Of a stretch of DNA of 64,000 nt, positions 8,441 to 17,593 are shown one piece after another. The DNA is from Rhodoferax sp. Its GTDB lineage: Bacteria; Pseudomonadota; Gammaproteobacteria; Burkholderiales; Burkholderiaceae_C. The notes under the pieces are model-generated. The model saw nothing but the letters and a program-made list of their open reading frames with translations, did no database searches and was not told where the DNA came from. Both the position numbers and the translations under genes were made by a program. The stretch's first letter is position 1, and the number at the start of each line of letters is the position of its first letter. The stretch spans positions 1-64,000 of the forward strand of contig JACKLL010000013.1 of NCBI GenBank assembly GCA_024235935.1, written 5' to 3'.

Positions 8441-9434
8441 TTCTATCTCCCATCCAGTCCAGGTCGAATTTCCTCAGGCTCTTGTCGATCCGGATCGCAT
8501 ACTTCGCGTTATGGGTTCCGTATTGGCACTCGAACATCGGCACGCCGTCTACCGTCGCCTGGATGCGTGGGGCCCGATCGAGCTCGATGAAATCTCCTGC
8601 CTTCATGGCCAGCAATTGCTCGACCGTTGTCCGTGTCCGTGCCAGTTCGGCCACCATGGTGATCTCCACCGCCTGAATCTCATGGGTCAACACGTTGACC
8701 CACCGCCGATCGACCTCCATCGAGTCGCCCTGCGTCGACGAATACAGCACATCGCGGATCGGTTCGAGCGTCGCATACGGCATGCAGAAATGCACCGCAC
8801 CGGCAACCTCGCCGATCTCGAGTTGAAACGAGGTACAGATCACCACCTCGCTCGGCGTGGCCACGTTGGCGAATTGAGGCTGCATCTCAGAGCGCTGGTA
8901 CTCGAGCTCGATCGGATAAATGCCTTTCCAGGCCTTCTTGTACTCCTCAGCCACCACCTTGACCAGGCGGGCGATGACACGATGCTCCGTCGCAGAAAAG
9001 TCGCGGCCCTCGATACGGGTCTGAAACTTGCCGGTCCCGCCGTACAAGGTGTCGATGACTCCGAATATCAACGCCGGCTCGCACACGATGAGGCAATTGC
9101 CGCGCAGCGGCCGCACTGCCATGATGTTGAAGTTGGTAGGAACCGACAGTTCGCGCAAAAAGGCGCCGAAGCGCTGCACTGCGATCGAACCGATCGAGAC
9201 CTCGGGTGTACGGCGAATCAGGTTGAACAAGCCCAGTCGGAGATTGCGGGCAAACCGCTCATTGACGATCTCCATGGTCGGCATGCGACCACGGACGATG
9301 CGCTCCTGGCTGGAGATGTCGTAGGGCCGCACCTCACCCTTCTGCGCAACCTGCTCGACCTCTTTCTGGCTCTCTCCGGTGACCCCCTCCAACAGGGCGT
9401 CGACCTCTTCCTGCGACAAGAACGATTCACTCAT
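8430..9434 (-). CDS. fliM: flagellar switch protein FliM
   Basis: C-ring protein that binds phosphorylated CheY and controls rotation direction. The N-terminus has the conserved CheY-binding peptide FLSQEEVDALL, followed by the middle CheC-like domain (MPTMEIVNERFARNLR; LIVCEPALIFGVIDTLYGGTG) and a C-terminal SpoA domain (TRTTVEQLLAMKAGDFIELDR). At 334 residues it has the usual length. Retention of the CheY-binding segment matters here because cheY is the only canonical che gene seen in the window. It overlaps fliN. Confidence 0.96.
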   Translation of the reverse strand: MSESFLSQEEVDALLEGVTGESQKEVEQVAQKGEVRPYDISSQERIVRGRMPTMEIVNERFARNLRLGLFNLIRRTPEVSIGSIAVQRFGAFLRELSVPTNFNIMAVRPLRGNCLIVCEPALIFGVIDTLYGGTGKFQTRIEGRDFSATEHRVIARLVKVVAEEYKKAWKGIYPIELEYQRSEMQPQFANVATPSEVVICTSFQLEIGEVAGAVHFCMPYATLEPIRDVLYSSTQGDSMEVDRRWVNVLTHEIQAVEITMVAELARTRTTVEQLLAMKAGDFIELDRAPRIQATVDGVPMFECQYGTHNAKYAIRIDKSLRKFDLDWMGDRNGN

Positions 9435-9454
9435 GGTCTGCCCTGCGCCGCGAA

Positions 9455-10036
9455 TTACTGAACAATGAAACTCGAGAACAGCACCCGCTGTACCGGAAGG
9501 TCACCCGGGCGCACCCGGTTGCGGGACTTGTTCGACTTGATCGATCCGTTGCGCGGCTGATCGACCGACTCTTCGTCATCCAGCCCGCCAAAAGGCCGTG
9601 CCGCCTCACGCAGAATGTCCGTGGCCAATTTTTCCTTGCCCTCGCGCTGCAGCAACTCCTCGGAGGTCTTCTGCGACACCAGCAGCAATACGCCGCTGCG
9701 AATCGTCGGCAGATACTGCTTGACGGTCTCGGCCGCAGCCGCATCGCGCAACTCGAAGGTGATGCCAACCTGCGCAACCCGTTCACCACCAGGATCCGCA
9801 AGGTTCACGACCATGTTGTCCAGGGGCAGATAGACCGGCGGCCCTTCGGGGGCCTTGTGGACGGCTACGGGAGCATGCTCCTGATCATCCAGGGCTGCCG
9901 CAGCACGCTGCTTGCTGACGTAGACGAACGCACCTATGCCGGCCAGCACGACAACCAGCACCAGCGCAACCACAATCAACAACAACTTCTTGCTTTTAGG
10001 TGGTGCAGCGGCAGCTTCAGCGGGTTTGGTAGACAC
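9455..10036 (-). CDS. fliL: flagellar basal body protein FliL
   Basis: Single-pass inner-membrane protein that associates with the stator ring and supports motor torque. The N-terminus is Ala/Pro/Lys-rich, followed by a membrane helix (KLLLIVVALVLVVVLAGIGAFVYV) and a periplasmic domain with YLPLDNMVVNLAD and RVAQVGITFELRD, typical of FliL. It ends in a hydrophobic VLFSSFIVQ. Translation starts at a GTG at 10036 preceded by GAGGA. It lies between fliK and fliM as usual. Confidence 0.93.
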   Translation of the reverse strand: MSTKPAEAAAAPPKSKKLLLIVVALVLVVVLAGIGAFVYVSKQRAAAALDDQEHAPVAVHKAPEGPPVYLPLDNMVVNLADPGGERVAQVGITFELRDAAAAETVKQYLPTIRSGVLLLVSQKTSEELLQREGKEKLATDILREAARPFGGLDDEESVDQPRNGSIKSNKSRNRVRPGDLPVQRVLFSSFIVQ

Positions 10037-10145
10037 AAATCATCCTCGTTGGCACATTGCAGAGGGGATTATTCTGCACCCTGTACAGCCCGAAGTACGA
10101 ATAAGGGGTCGGATTCCATGGCATTACCCGCCGCTGGACACCCGT

Positions 10146-11408
10146 TCAGACGAAAAGGTCAACGCTGGCACCCGAAGTCGCCCGGGTCACTGTGGCTCTG
10201 CTCCCGGTCGGCTCGATGGCCCGACCAACGCCTCCCGCCGGCCGCACGGCCGTCGACGGCTGGCCTTCGCGATCGCGAGAGGAAGCGCCTTGCTGGGCCG
10301 AGCTCCCGACAAAGCCGCCCGACAACATCAGGCCTTCGCTGGCCAGCAGATCTTTGAGCTGGGGCATGGCGTCCATCAGCAGCTGACGGGCCTGCGGCTG
10401 GTCGGTCCTGAACTCGACCATGGCCGAATCCCCCTTCACGGAGATGCTGACATCGACCGAGCCGCCGGCAAACGCGTCGAGCTGCAACTCTGCACTCTGC
10501 ACCCCGCGCGACACCCAGTAATGCATCTTCTCTGCCATCGCAGTGGCGGGTGCCGGCGTCATTGCCCCCGGGGCATACACAGCGCTGGCGCCGTGGCTGG
10601 TTCCGGCCGGTGTCGCATCGCCCCAGGCCACAAAGCCCGCCCCCGCACCTGGTGCGGCCGTCTTGGTCTGGATACGGTCCTGGTTGCGCGACGGTGCGCC
10701 ACCGCGCAGCGCTGCAGCAGACACATCGAACAGGGATGCGACGGGTGGTGTCGTCGACGGGCCAGCACCCACCGCCATGGCACTGGTGCGTGGCGCCGCA
10801 GCTTCGGCCTCGGCGGCCGTGCGTGCGGCGTCGATCCGGGACATGAAGTCCCTGGCCGATGCCGACGGTGCCGGCTTGTCTGCCGGTCCCTGCGAGGCAT
10901 CGGCAGCTGCAGCCGCTTGCTGCAGCGCACGGGTGTCCTTGTGACCGGCTGGCGCCGACATCAGCGCCAGATCGGACGCCGACTGCACCCCTGGGTCGGC
11001 GCCACGGTCCTTGGCGCTCGCGCCATGAGAAGCCGGCGCAGGGTTTCCAGGCCGAACCACACCTGGCTGTTGTTCCGCCGGCAGTCCGGACGTGCCCTCG
11101 ACTGCCGCCGCTGCTGCTGCAGGCACCAGATCGGGCTGCAGCGCTGCCATGGTGGCGCCGCCGTCCTGGGACGGCAACCCATCCGTCGCCAGCGCGTCCT
11201 TCGGCAGCGCATCGGTCAGCGAGACACCAGGATCGGTCGGCAGGCCCTGCGGCAATCCGTCGCCCATGCGCCCCAGCAGGGACAGAAAAGACACGGCAGG
11301 TGCTTCGCCTCGCGACGAAGCGCCCTGGGTGCGACTGCGCCCGTCATCCATGGCAGCCTTGCCGGATGCGTTCACAGGCGCAGCTGGTGGTCGAATTTCA
11401 ATACCCAT
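10146..11408 (-). CDS. fliK: flagellar hook-length control protein FliK
   Basis: Exported ruler protein that sets hook length and switches export specificity. The 420-residue protein has a long low-complexity Ala/Ser/Pro-rich N-terminal two-thirds, the fast-evolving ruler part. The conserved C-terminal domain is recognisable by VQSAELQLDAFAGGSVDVSI, AMVEFRTDQPQARQLLMDAMPQLKDLL and the GLMLSGGFV strand. The assignment is supported by position between fliJ and fliL. The ATG at 11408 follows the fliJ stop by a few bases, with AGGGAA upstream. Confidence 0.9.
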   Translation of the reverse strand: MGIEIRPPAAPVNASGKAAMDDGRSRTQGASSRGEAPAVSFLSLLGRMGDGLPQGLPTDPGVSLTDALPKDALATDGLPSQDGGATMAALQPDLVPAAAAAAVEGTSGLPAEQQPGVVRPGNPAPASHGASAKDRGADPGVQSASDLALMSAPAGHKDTRALQQAAAAADASQGPADKPAPSASARDFMSRIDAARTAAEAEAAAPRTSAMAVGAGPSTTPPVASLFDVSAAALRGGAPSRNQDRIQTKTAAPGAGAGFVAWGDATPAGTSHGASAVYAPGAMTPAPATAMAEKMHYWVSRGVQSAELQLDAFAGGSVDVSISVKGDSAMVEFRTDQPQARQLLMDAMPQLKDLLASEGLMLSGGFVGSSAQQGASSRDREGQPSTAVRPAGGVGRAIEPTGSRATVTRATSGASVDLFV

Positions 11409-11413
11409 GATGT

Positions 11414-11875
11414 CTATTCCCTGTTGTCGTTGGCAAGCAACCTGCGCCTGTGCATCTGCGATGCCAACTCATCCGACTGCCGCTGCTCACGCTGCGAATG
11501 CACACGCGCCAATTCCGACCGCCGCTTTTCCAGCAGCCGGGCCAGCCCGGCCAGCCGGACTTCAGCGTCCAGCAGGATCTGCCGAGCCGATTCACGCTGG
11601 CGCTGCACCTCGGCGATCGCCCCTTGCTGCATCTCGATGGTCTGCTCCAACCGCGCCATGAACTGGTAGTAATGACCCACGATCTGCGGCGTTGCGCTGG
11701 ACTGCGAGGTCACGGACCATCGCGCCGAGGTGTCGGCCGCGTAACTCTCCAATTGCTCCAGCTGCTGGCATGCCTGCGCGTGCCGGCGGACCACTTGCGC
11801 CATCGCCTGGCCGGCGTCGTCGCGCTGGCGCGTGGCCAGCTCGATCGCCGTCAACAGCCCGTTGACCGCAGTCAT
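11414..11875 (-). CDS. fliJ: flagellar export chaperone FliJ
   Basis: Coiled-coil protein of the export apparatus that couples the FliI ATPase to FlhA. The 153-residue sequence is almost entirely helical and Gln/Arg/Glu-rich, for example HYYQFMARLEQTIEMQQGAI and LAGLARLLEKRRSELARVH. Sequence conservation in FliJ is low, so length, coiled-coil character and position right after fliI carry the call. I start at the ATG at 11875 (MTAVNGLLTAIELATRQ), which has a GAAGGGGGC ribosome binding site; the open frame further upstream overlaps fliI and is spurious. Confidence 0.88.
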   Translation of the reverse strand: MTAVNGLLTAIELATRQRDDAGQAMAQVVRRHAQACQQLEQLESYAADTSARWSVTSQSSATPQIVGHYYQFMARLEQTIEMQQGAIAEVQRQRESARQILLDAEVRLAGLARLLEKRRSELARVHSQREQRQSDELASQMHRRRLLANDNRE

Positions 11876-11912
11876 GGTCAGCCCCCTTCCATGGCAGGTA
11901 CACGGCACCGGG

Positions 11913-13334
11913 TCATGGCGCGCCTTCACCCAGGACCACGGCCATCTCCGCAACGCTGTCGCCCAACGTGGCCGACGCATGCATGCCCTGCTGCAGAAAC
12001 GCCTGCATCGGCTCGTGCAAGGTGACGGCACGGTCCATCGACGGGTCCGAGCCGGCGACATAGGCGCCGATCTGCACCAGGTCGCGCCCCTTCTCGTATC
12101 GGGCACTGGTCGCGCGAAACCTGCGTGCCAGTTCGAAATGGCTGCTGGGCACCACGTTGTGCATCACACGCGATGCCGACTGCGCAATGTCGATCGCCGG
12201 ATAGTGTCCGGCTTCTGCCAGCGTACGCGACAGCACGATATGCCCGTCCAGAATCGCCCGCGCAGCATCGGCAATCGGATCCTGCTGGTCGTCGCCTTCG
12301 GACAACACGGTATAGAACGCCGTGATGGAGCCCACACCGTGCAGGCCATTGCCGCTGCGCTCGACCAGCTGGGGCAGTTTGGCAAAACACGACGGCGGGT
12401 AGCCCTTTGTCGCCGGTGGCTCACCGATGGCCAGTGCGATTTCGCGCTGCGCCATCGCATAGCGGGTCAATGAATCCATCAACAACAGAACGTGCTTGCC
12501 CTGGTCGCGGAAACTCTCGGCAATGGCCGTCGCATATGCGGCACCCTGCATGCGCACCATGGGCGGTGAATCGGCCGGCGCAGCCACCACCACCGATCGG
12601 GCGCGTCCGTCGTCGCCGAGGATGTCCTCGATGAATTCCTTGACCTCACGGCCACGCTCACCAATCAGGCCCACGACGATGACGTCGGCGCTGGTGTAGC
12701 GCGCCATCATGCCCAGCAAAACGCTCTTGCCGACACCAGAGCCGGAGAAAAGTCCGATGCGCTGACCGCGCCCGATGGTCAGCAAGGCGTTGATGGCGCG
12801 AATGCCGGTATCGAGAACCTCGCGTACCGGCGCACGGTCCATGGCATTGACCGGACTGCGATCCAGCGCCAACGGCGCCACATCCAGGATCGGGCCCATG
12901 CGGTCCATCGGGGCACCATGGGCGTCGACGACGCGGCCCAGCAGGCCATTGCCCAGCGGCAATCGCAGGCGCCCCACATCCAGGTCCGACTCCTGGTGCG
13001 TGGCCTGCCCGAGTCGGGGCACCGGCATGAACGCCGCCGCCGGCGTCACCGCCGCGCCACTGGTCAGCCCATGGACATCACCTGCCGGCATCAGATACGC
13101 CCGGTCCTGCGAGAAGCCGACCACCTCGGCCAAAACCGGCTCACGCGCCGGCGAGCGGATATAGCACTGGCTGCCGACCGGCAGACGCAGTCCGCTGGCC
13201 TCCAGCACCAGCCCCGCCAGTCGCGTCAGCGTGCCCCGCTGCTCCAGGCTGGTTCCCACCTGCACCCTGGCACAGGCATCGTCGAGCAGCTGCTGCCAGA
13301 CTGCAGACGGGTCGGTGGCCACGGCATCAGTCAT
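11913..13334 (-). CDS. fliI: flagellar export ATPase FliI
   Basis: F1-beta-like hexameric ATPase that powers and organises flagellar export. Visible motifs are Walker A GLFSGSGVGKS, LIGERGREVKEFIE, Walker B LLLMDSLTRYAMAQREIALA and the family signature PPATKGYPPS. The start is the ATG at 13334 (MTDAVATDPSAVWQQLL), which overlaps the end of fliH by 8 bases; the longer open frame upstream lies within fliH and is not used. About 473 residues, normal for FliI. Confidence 0.96.
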   Translation of the reverse strand: MTDAVATDPSAVWQQLLDDACARVQVGTSLEQRGTLTRLAGLVLEASGLRLPVGSQCYIRSPAREPVLAEVVGFSQDRAYLMPAGDVHGLTSGAAVTPAAAFMPVPRLGQATHQESDLDVGRLRLPLGNGLLGRVVDAHGAPMDRMGPILDVAPLALDRSPVNAMDRAPVREVLDTGIRAINALLTIGRGQRIGLFSGSGVGKSVLLGMMARYTSADVIVVGLIGERGREVKEFIEDILGDDGRARSVVVAAPADSPPMVRMQGAAYATAIAESFRDQGKHVLLLMDSLTRYAMAQREIALAIGEPPATKGYPPSCFAKLPQLVERSGNGLHGVGSITAFYTVLSEGDDQQDPIADAARAILDGHIVLSRTLAEAGHYPAIDIAQSASRVMHNVVPSSHFELARRFRATSARYEKGRDLVQIGAYVAGSDPSMDRAVTLHEPMQAFLQQGMHASATLGDSVAEMAVVLGEGAP

Positions 13335-14007
13335 CCCAATCCAGTTCCAGGCCCAGTTTGGCAATGGCTCGGCGCCAGCGCAGATGCAGGTCACCGTCCA
13401 CGACGGCCCCGGCGCTGGATATGCGGCAACCGCCGGGCGCAATGCTGCTGTCCGGCGTCAAGGTCAGGGCCAGACCGGCAAATTCCGTCTGCATCGTGTG
13501 CTGCAGCACGTCCAGGTCCAGCGGATTGAGCCGCACCACCGCGGCCTTGCTGTCATCGGCCAGCAGCGTCAGGCCTTCGCGCACCACCGGCAACACGGCA
13601 TTGGGATTGACCGACAGTTCATGGCGCAAGACATGGCGGGCCACCTCACAGGCCAGCTCCAGCACACCGCGCGCCATCACCTGCTGCAGATCAGCGAGTT
13701 CTGTCCGTGCCGACTCCAGCACCTTTGCGAATTTCGCCGCCGCATCGCGCCCCTGCCCGTCGATATAGTCCTGCAGCTGCTGCTCGCCCTGCAGCACCGC
13801 CATGGCCTGACCCTGCGCAAAGCCTTCGGCGAAACCGTCGGCATGGGCCTTTGCGCGCACGGCGTCTTCTCGCGACTGATCGATTTCGGACTGACGCTCG
13901 CGCTCCAGCGCCGCCAGCTTCAGCAGATCGGCGTCGACGTCGCCAAAGTCCCACTGCGTGACAGCACGAATGTCCTCGCCCGGAATGAATCGCGTGATGT
14001 GTCGCAT
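13327..14007 (-). CDS. fliH: flagellar assembly protein FliH
   Basis: Regulator of FliI and peripheral stalk of the export ATPase complex, docking on FliN. The 226-residue protein has a charged N-terminus with aromatic WDF, a central helical part rich in A-x3-G spacing (AHADGFAEGFAQGQAMAVL), a hallmark of FliH, and a C-terminal domain with LACEVARHVLRHEL and GGCRISSAGAVVDGDLHLRW. It overlaps fliI and starts 18 bases after fliG. Confidence 0.93.
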   Translation of the reverse strand: MRHITRFIPGEDIRAVTQWDFGDVDADLLKLAALERERQSEIDQSREDAVRAKAHADGFAEGFAQGQAMAVLQGEQQLQDYIDGQGRDAAAKFAKVLESARTELADLQQVMARGVLELACEVARHVLRHELSVNPNAVLPVVREGLTLLADDSKAAVVRLNPLDLDVLQHTMQTEFAGLALTLTPDSSIAPGGCRISSAGAVVDGDLHLRWRRAIAKLGLELDWDD

Positions 14008-14025
14008 GCTTGGCTGTTCCTTGGC

Positions 14026-15024
14026 TTACACCATGGCGTCGTCGGCGCCACCTCCGCCCACCACGATCTGTCCTTCGTCGGCCAGCCGGCGCACGGTCTT
14101 GAGAATTTCCTTCTGCTGCGCCTCGACCTCGGACAGGCGCATCGGCCCGCGCGACTCCAGATCCTCGCGCAGCGTCTCGGCGGCACGCGAGGACATGTTG
14201 GACAGGATCTTTTCCTTGAGTTCGGGCTGCGCGCCCTTGAGCGCGGAGATCAGCGTGTCGGAGGCAACTTCCTTCAGCACAGTCTGGATCGCCTTGTTGT
14301 CGAGCTTGAGCAGATCGTCGAACACGAACATCTTGTCCATGATCTTCTGCGCCAGATCCGGATCGTGGCTGCGGATCGACTCGATCACCGTGCCTTCGAT
14401 GTTGGCGCCCATCAGGTTGATCATCTCGGCGGCCGTCTTGACACCGCCCAGCGACGACTTGCGCACCTTGTCGGTTCCCTGCAGAACCTGGAACAGCACT
14501 TCGTTGAGGTCCTTCAGCGCCGTGGGCTGTATACCCTCCATCGTCGCGATGCGCAGCATGACCTCGTTGCGCTGGCGCTCGCTGAGCAGCTTGAGCACTT
14601 CCGATCCATGGTCGAAGTCCAGGTGCACGAGGATTGCGGCAACGATCTGCGGATGCTCGCTGCGCAGCAGTTCCGCCACGGACAGCGCGTCCATCCACTT
14701 CAGGCTCTCGATACCGGAGACGTCTCCGCCCTGCAAGATGCGGTCGATCAGCAGCGTGGCCTTGTCATCGCCCAGCGCACGCTTGAGCACGTTGCGCACG
14801 TAGTCCCCCGAGTCGGCGACCAGCAGGCTCTGGGATGCCGCCACCTCGGTGAATTTCTCCACCACGCTGTCGACCCGCTCGCGCGTGATCGTCTTGGTGC
14901 GCGCAATCGCCTCGCCCAGCTTCTGCACTTCCTTGGGCGACAGATGCTTGAATACCTCGGCCGCCTCGGCTTCACCGAGCGACATCAGCAATATCGCGGC
15001 ATCCTGGAGTCCGTCGTCAGCCAT
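14026..15024 (-). CDS. fliG: flagellar motor switch protein FliG
   Basis: C-ring protein linking FliF to FliM and interacting with MotA for torque. The 332-residue length is typical. Visible blocks are the N-terminal ILLMSLGEAEAAEVFKHLS; the EHPQIVAAILVHL armadillo motif (EHPQ) in the middle domain; and the C-terminal torque helix region with MFVFDDLLKLDNKAIQTVLKEV and LKEKILSNMSSRAAETLREDLE, including the charged residues that face MotA. It lies between fliF and fliH. Confidence 0.97.
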   Translation of the reverse strand: MADDGLQDAAILLMSLGEAEAAEVFKHLSPKEVQKLGEAIARTKTITRERVDSVVEKFTEVAASQSLLVADSGDYVRNVLKRALGDDKATLLIDRILQGGDVSGIESLKWMDALSVAELLRSEHPQIVAAILVHLDFDHGSEVLKLLSERQRNEVMLRIATMEGIQPTALKDLNEVLFQVLQGTDKVRKSSLGGVKTAAEMINLMGANIEGTVIESIRSHDPDLAQKIMDKMFVFDDLLKLDNKAIQTVLKEVASDTLISALKGAQPELKEKILSNMSSRAAETLREDLESRGPMRLSEVEAQQKEILKTVRRLADEGQIVVGGGGADDAMV

Positions 15025-15041
15025 GTGCGTGTTTTACCAGA

Positions 15042-16763
15042 TCAGGCCCCGGCCGGGGCCTCGCTGCCCATCCAGCCCTTGACAATATTGGCAACCGCCA
15101 CCGGGTTCTCGCGCGCCAGCTTGCGCGCACTCTCCAGCCGCAATTCCTCGGGCGTGGGCGCCGGAATCATGTCGGATGCCGAATTGGTCAGCAGCGCAGG
15201 CCGCTCGGTCCCATCGGCCACCAGGGCGTCGAGCTGGCCATCGGCTTGCTGATCGTCTTCGGCGGCGGCCTCGACCACGGGCGGACGCGCCATGGCCTTG
15301 AGCCCGGGGCGCACCAGGCCCAGCAGCACCAAGGCCACCAGCAACACCGTACCAATCGGCCATGCCAGGTTGCGCGCAAGGTCGAGCATCTCGGGCTGGC
15401 GCCACAAAGGCAACACCTGTTCGACCTGCGTGTCGACGGCAAACGGTGCATTCATCAGGTTTACCGAGTCACCACGGTCCTTGTTGAAGCCGATCGTCTC
15501 GCGCACCAGCGCCGTCATCTTGTCGATCTGATCGGCGGTCAGCGCAACCGTGGTCGGAGCACCATTCGCATCCTTGCCGGCCTGGTGATTGACGACTACG
15601 GCCGCGCTCAGGCGCCGGAGCTGCCCGGTACTGCCCCGCACCACGCGCACCGTCTTGTCCACTTCGTAATTGATGATCGACTCGCGCTTGCCCCCGGCTG
15701 CGGCGCCGCCCAGCGCACCTGCGCCCGCCGTCCCCGCGGCAGCCAGGCTCTGCGCCGGTCCATTGATCGGCGCGGTCGCATTGCCGGGCGGCTGGTTGGT
15801 CACGGCGCCAGGCACGCCGGCAGGCCCGGTACCCCCCGCGGCGCCGGCACCGGTCTCCACCAGCTGCTGGCTGCGCACCGCGCCGCTGTCCGGCGTCTGG
15901 TTCGGCCGGTGCGACTCGGAGGTCGACTCGGTTAGCGAGAAGTCGACGTCAGCCGTCACCTGTGCGCGAACATTGCCCTTGCCGACGATCGGCTCCAGAA
16001 TGTCCAGAATTCGGCGGGTAAACGATTGCTCGATGTTCTGCGTATATTGCAGCTGCTCGGCATCCACGCCTCGCGCGTCACCCGAACCGTCGGCAGGCGC
16101 AGACAACAGCTTGCCGGTATCGTCAAGCACGCTCACAGCCGAAGGCGACAGCTCCGGAACACTGGAGGCCACCAGATGCACGATGCCCGCGATCTGGGTG
16201 CGATCCAGCGAACGCGCCGGGTACAGGCTCACCAGCACCGACGCCGACGGCTTTTGCTGCTCGCGAAAGAAGCCATTCTGGTTGGGCAAGGCCAGGTGTA
16301 CACGTGCACTCTGCACGGACGACAAGGCCTGGATGGATCGCGTCAACTCGCCTTCCAGGCCACGCTGGAAGGTCAGCCGCTCCTGGAACTGGGTCATCCC
16401 GAAGCGGTTGGACTCCATCATCTCGAAGCCGGTGACCGATCCCTTCGGCAGCCCCTGGGATGCGAGCCGCAGCCGGGTGTCGTGCACCTTGTCGGCCGGC
16501 ACCAGGATGGCGGAACCACCGTCGGTGTACTTATAGGGAATGTTCATCTGCGACAACTGCGCGATGATGGCGCCGCCATCCTTGTCGGCCAGGTTCGCAT
16601 AAAGCACGCGCCAGTCGGGCGTGCTGCCCATCACGATGCCGGCGATCACGATCGCGATCGCAATCACCGCGCCGACAGCCAGGCGCATGCGCTGACCGGA
16701 CTCCAGCCCGGACAGCCGCTGGCCCAGCGAGGCATTAGGAGGTAGCGTGGCAACTGCAGTCAT
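15042..16763 (-). CDS. fliF: flagellar MS-ring protein FliF
   Basis: Forms the inner-membrane MS ring on which the basal body is built. One N-terminal membrane helix (LAVGAVIAIAIVIAGIVMG) is followed by ring-building motifs (LYANLADKDGGAIIAQLSQMNIPYKY; QERLTFQRGLEGELTRSIQALSSVQSARVHLALP), a Gly/Ala/Pro-rich loop, a second membrane helix (AWPIGTVLLVALVLLGLV) and the C-terminal FliG-binding tail. The ATG at 16763 (MTAVATLPPNAS) gives 573 residues; the longer frame upstream reads into the divergent promoter region. The ribosome binding site is weak. It is divergent from fliE across about 175 bases. Confidence 0.95.
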   Translation of the reverse strand: MTAVATLPPNASLGQRLSGLESGQRMRLAVGAVIAIAIVIAGIVMGSTPDWRVLYANLADKDGGAIIAQLSQMNIPYKYTDGGSAILVPADKVHDTRLRLASQGLPKGSVTGFEMMESNRFGMTQFQERLTFQRGLEGELTRSIQALSSVQSARVHLALPNQNGFFREQQKPSASVLVSLYPARSLDRTQIAGIVHLVASSVPELSPSAVSVLDDTGKLLSAPADGSGDARGVDAEQLQYTQNIEQSFTRRILDILEPIVGKGNVRAQVTADVDFSLTESTSESHRPNQTPDSGAVRSQQLVETGAGAAGGTGPAGVPGAVTNQPPGNATAPINGPAQSLAAAGTAGAGALGGAAAGGKRESIINYEVDKTVRVVRGSTGQLRRLSAAVVVNHQAGKDANGAPTTVALTADQIDKMTALVRETIGFNKDRGDSVNLMNAPFAVDTQVEQVLPLWRQPEMLDLARNLAWPIGTVLLVALVLLGLVRPGLKAMARPPVVEAAAEDDQQADGQLDALVADGTERPALLTNSASDMIPAPTPEELRLESARKLARENPVAVANIVKGWMGSEAPAGA

Positions 16764-16938
16764 CGAAGCATCCGAAACAGCTGGGCGCACGGTTGCACCA
16801 GCGATGCCATCGATTATTCGGACGCTGGGCCAAAACATTAGCCCGATAAGCCCCGCAATCACCCGCCAATTCAATTATTCTGGTCTGGCAGGCGTCGGTA
16901 GGATCGGTATCTCATGGGGAAAGCCCCGGGAGAACACC

Positions 16939-17256
16939 ATGGATCTACGCCTGCCACCCACCTCTATGCCGCTCAGCCTGCGGCCAGCCTCCCTGGCGCG
17001 CCCTCAGGCGGACGGCGGCGTGGATGCCGCATCCGGAGGCTTCACCGGCGCCATGAAGAGCGCGCTGCACGAGGTCAGCGCCGCCCAGAACCAGTCTCGG
17101 CAGATGCAGCAGGAAGTCCAGATGGAGAACCCTACGGTCAGCCTGGAGGACACCATGGTGGCCATTCAGAAGGCCCAGATCGGTTTCCAGGCCACACTGC
17201 ATGTCCGCAACCGCATGGTCCAGGCCTACACCGACATCATGAACATGCAGGTCTGA
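16939..17256 (+). CDS. fliE: flagellar hook-basal body protein FliE
   Basis: Rod adaptor protein joining the MS ring to the rod. It is 105 residues with the conserved C-terminal motif VSLEDTMVAIQKAQIGFQATLHVRNRMVQAY ending in DIMNMQV, which defines FliE. The ATG at 16939 has GGGAG upstream; the upstream frame reaching back to 16747 overlaps fliF and is not coding. It is transcribed divergently from fliF and convergently with fliT, as in related betaproteobacteria. Confidence 0.95.
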   Translation: MDLRLPPTSMPLSLRPASLARPQADGGVDAASGGFTGAMKSALHEVSAAQNQSRQMQQEVQMENPTVSLEDTMVAIQKAQIGFQATLHVRNRMVQAYTDIMNMQV

Positions 17257-17275
17257 CGCCTCGCCTGCCCCTGGT

Positions 17276-17593
17276 TCAGTGCAGCATCTGCTGCAGGCCT
17301 TCGAACTTCTTCTCGAAATGCGCCATCCAGGGCTCTGCCAGATAGCGAATCTGCGCGTCATTGCCCAGGATGCGGAGCATGATGCCGGCCTTCTCGGCCT
17401 TGTTTTCCTTCGGCAGTTCCAGCGTGGTGGACGCAAACCGCAGTTGCTCGATCAGCACCGCGCAGGTGCCTTCAAGACGAACCACACCGTCCCAGTCATC
17501 GGCCTTGGCGGCCTCCAGCATCTGGGCGCTGGCCGTCTCGATGGCGCGGTAGTAGTCGATCAAGGTGTTGTTGTTCATTTTGGGGCAATCCAT
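17276..17593 (-). CDS. fliT: flagellar chaperone FliT
   Basis: Small helical export chaperone for FliD; in enterics it also inhibits FlhDC. It is 105 residues, with IDYYRAIETASAQMLEAAKADDWDGVVRLEG resembling the FliT N-terminal helices, and ends AHFEKKFEGLQQML. FliT sequences are poorly conserved, so the call also rests on the position immediately after fliS. The ATG at 17593 overlaps the fliS stop (TGATG) and has GAAGG 7 bases upstream; a second ATG at 17578 lacks such a site. Confidence 0.85.
   Translation of the reverse strand: MDCPKMNNNTLIDYYRAIETASAQMLEAAKADDWDGVVRLEGTCAVLIEQLRFASTTLELPKENKAEKAGIMLRILGNDAQIRYLAEPWMAHFEKKFEGLQQMLH

Noticed and set aside
9936..11669. Plus-strand open frame of 577 codons opposite fliL and fliK
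   Set aside because: Composition is typical of an antisense shadow (Arg/Gly/Cys-rich), and fliK on the other strand has family signatures.
13231..15252. Long plus-strand open frame (673 codons) opposite fliH and fliG
   Set aside because: It is antisense to three strongly conserved flagellar genes. High GC makes antisense frames open by chance, and its product is Arg/His/Gln-rich and resembles no family.
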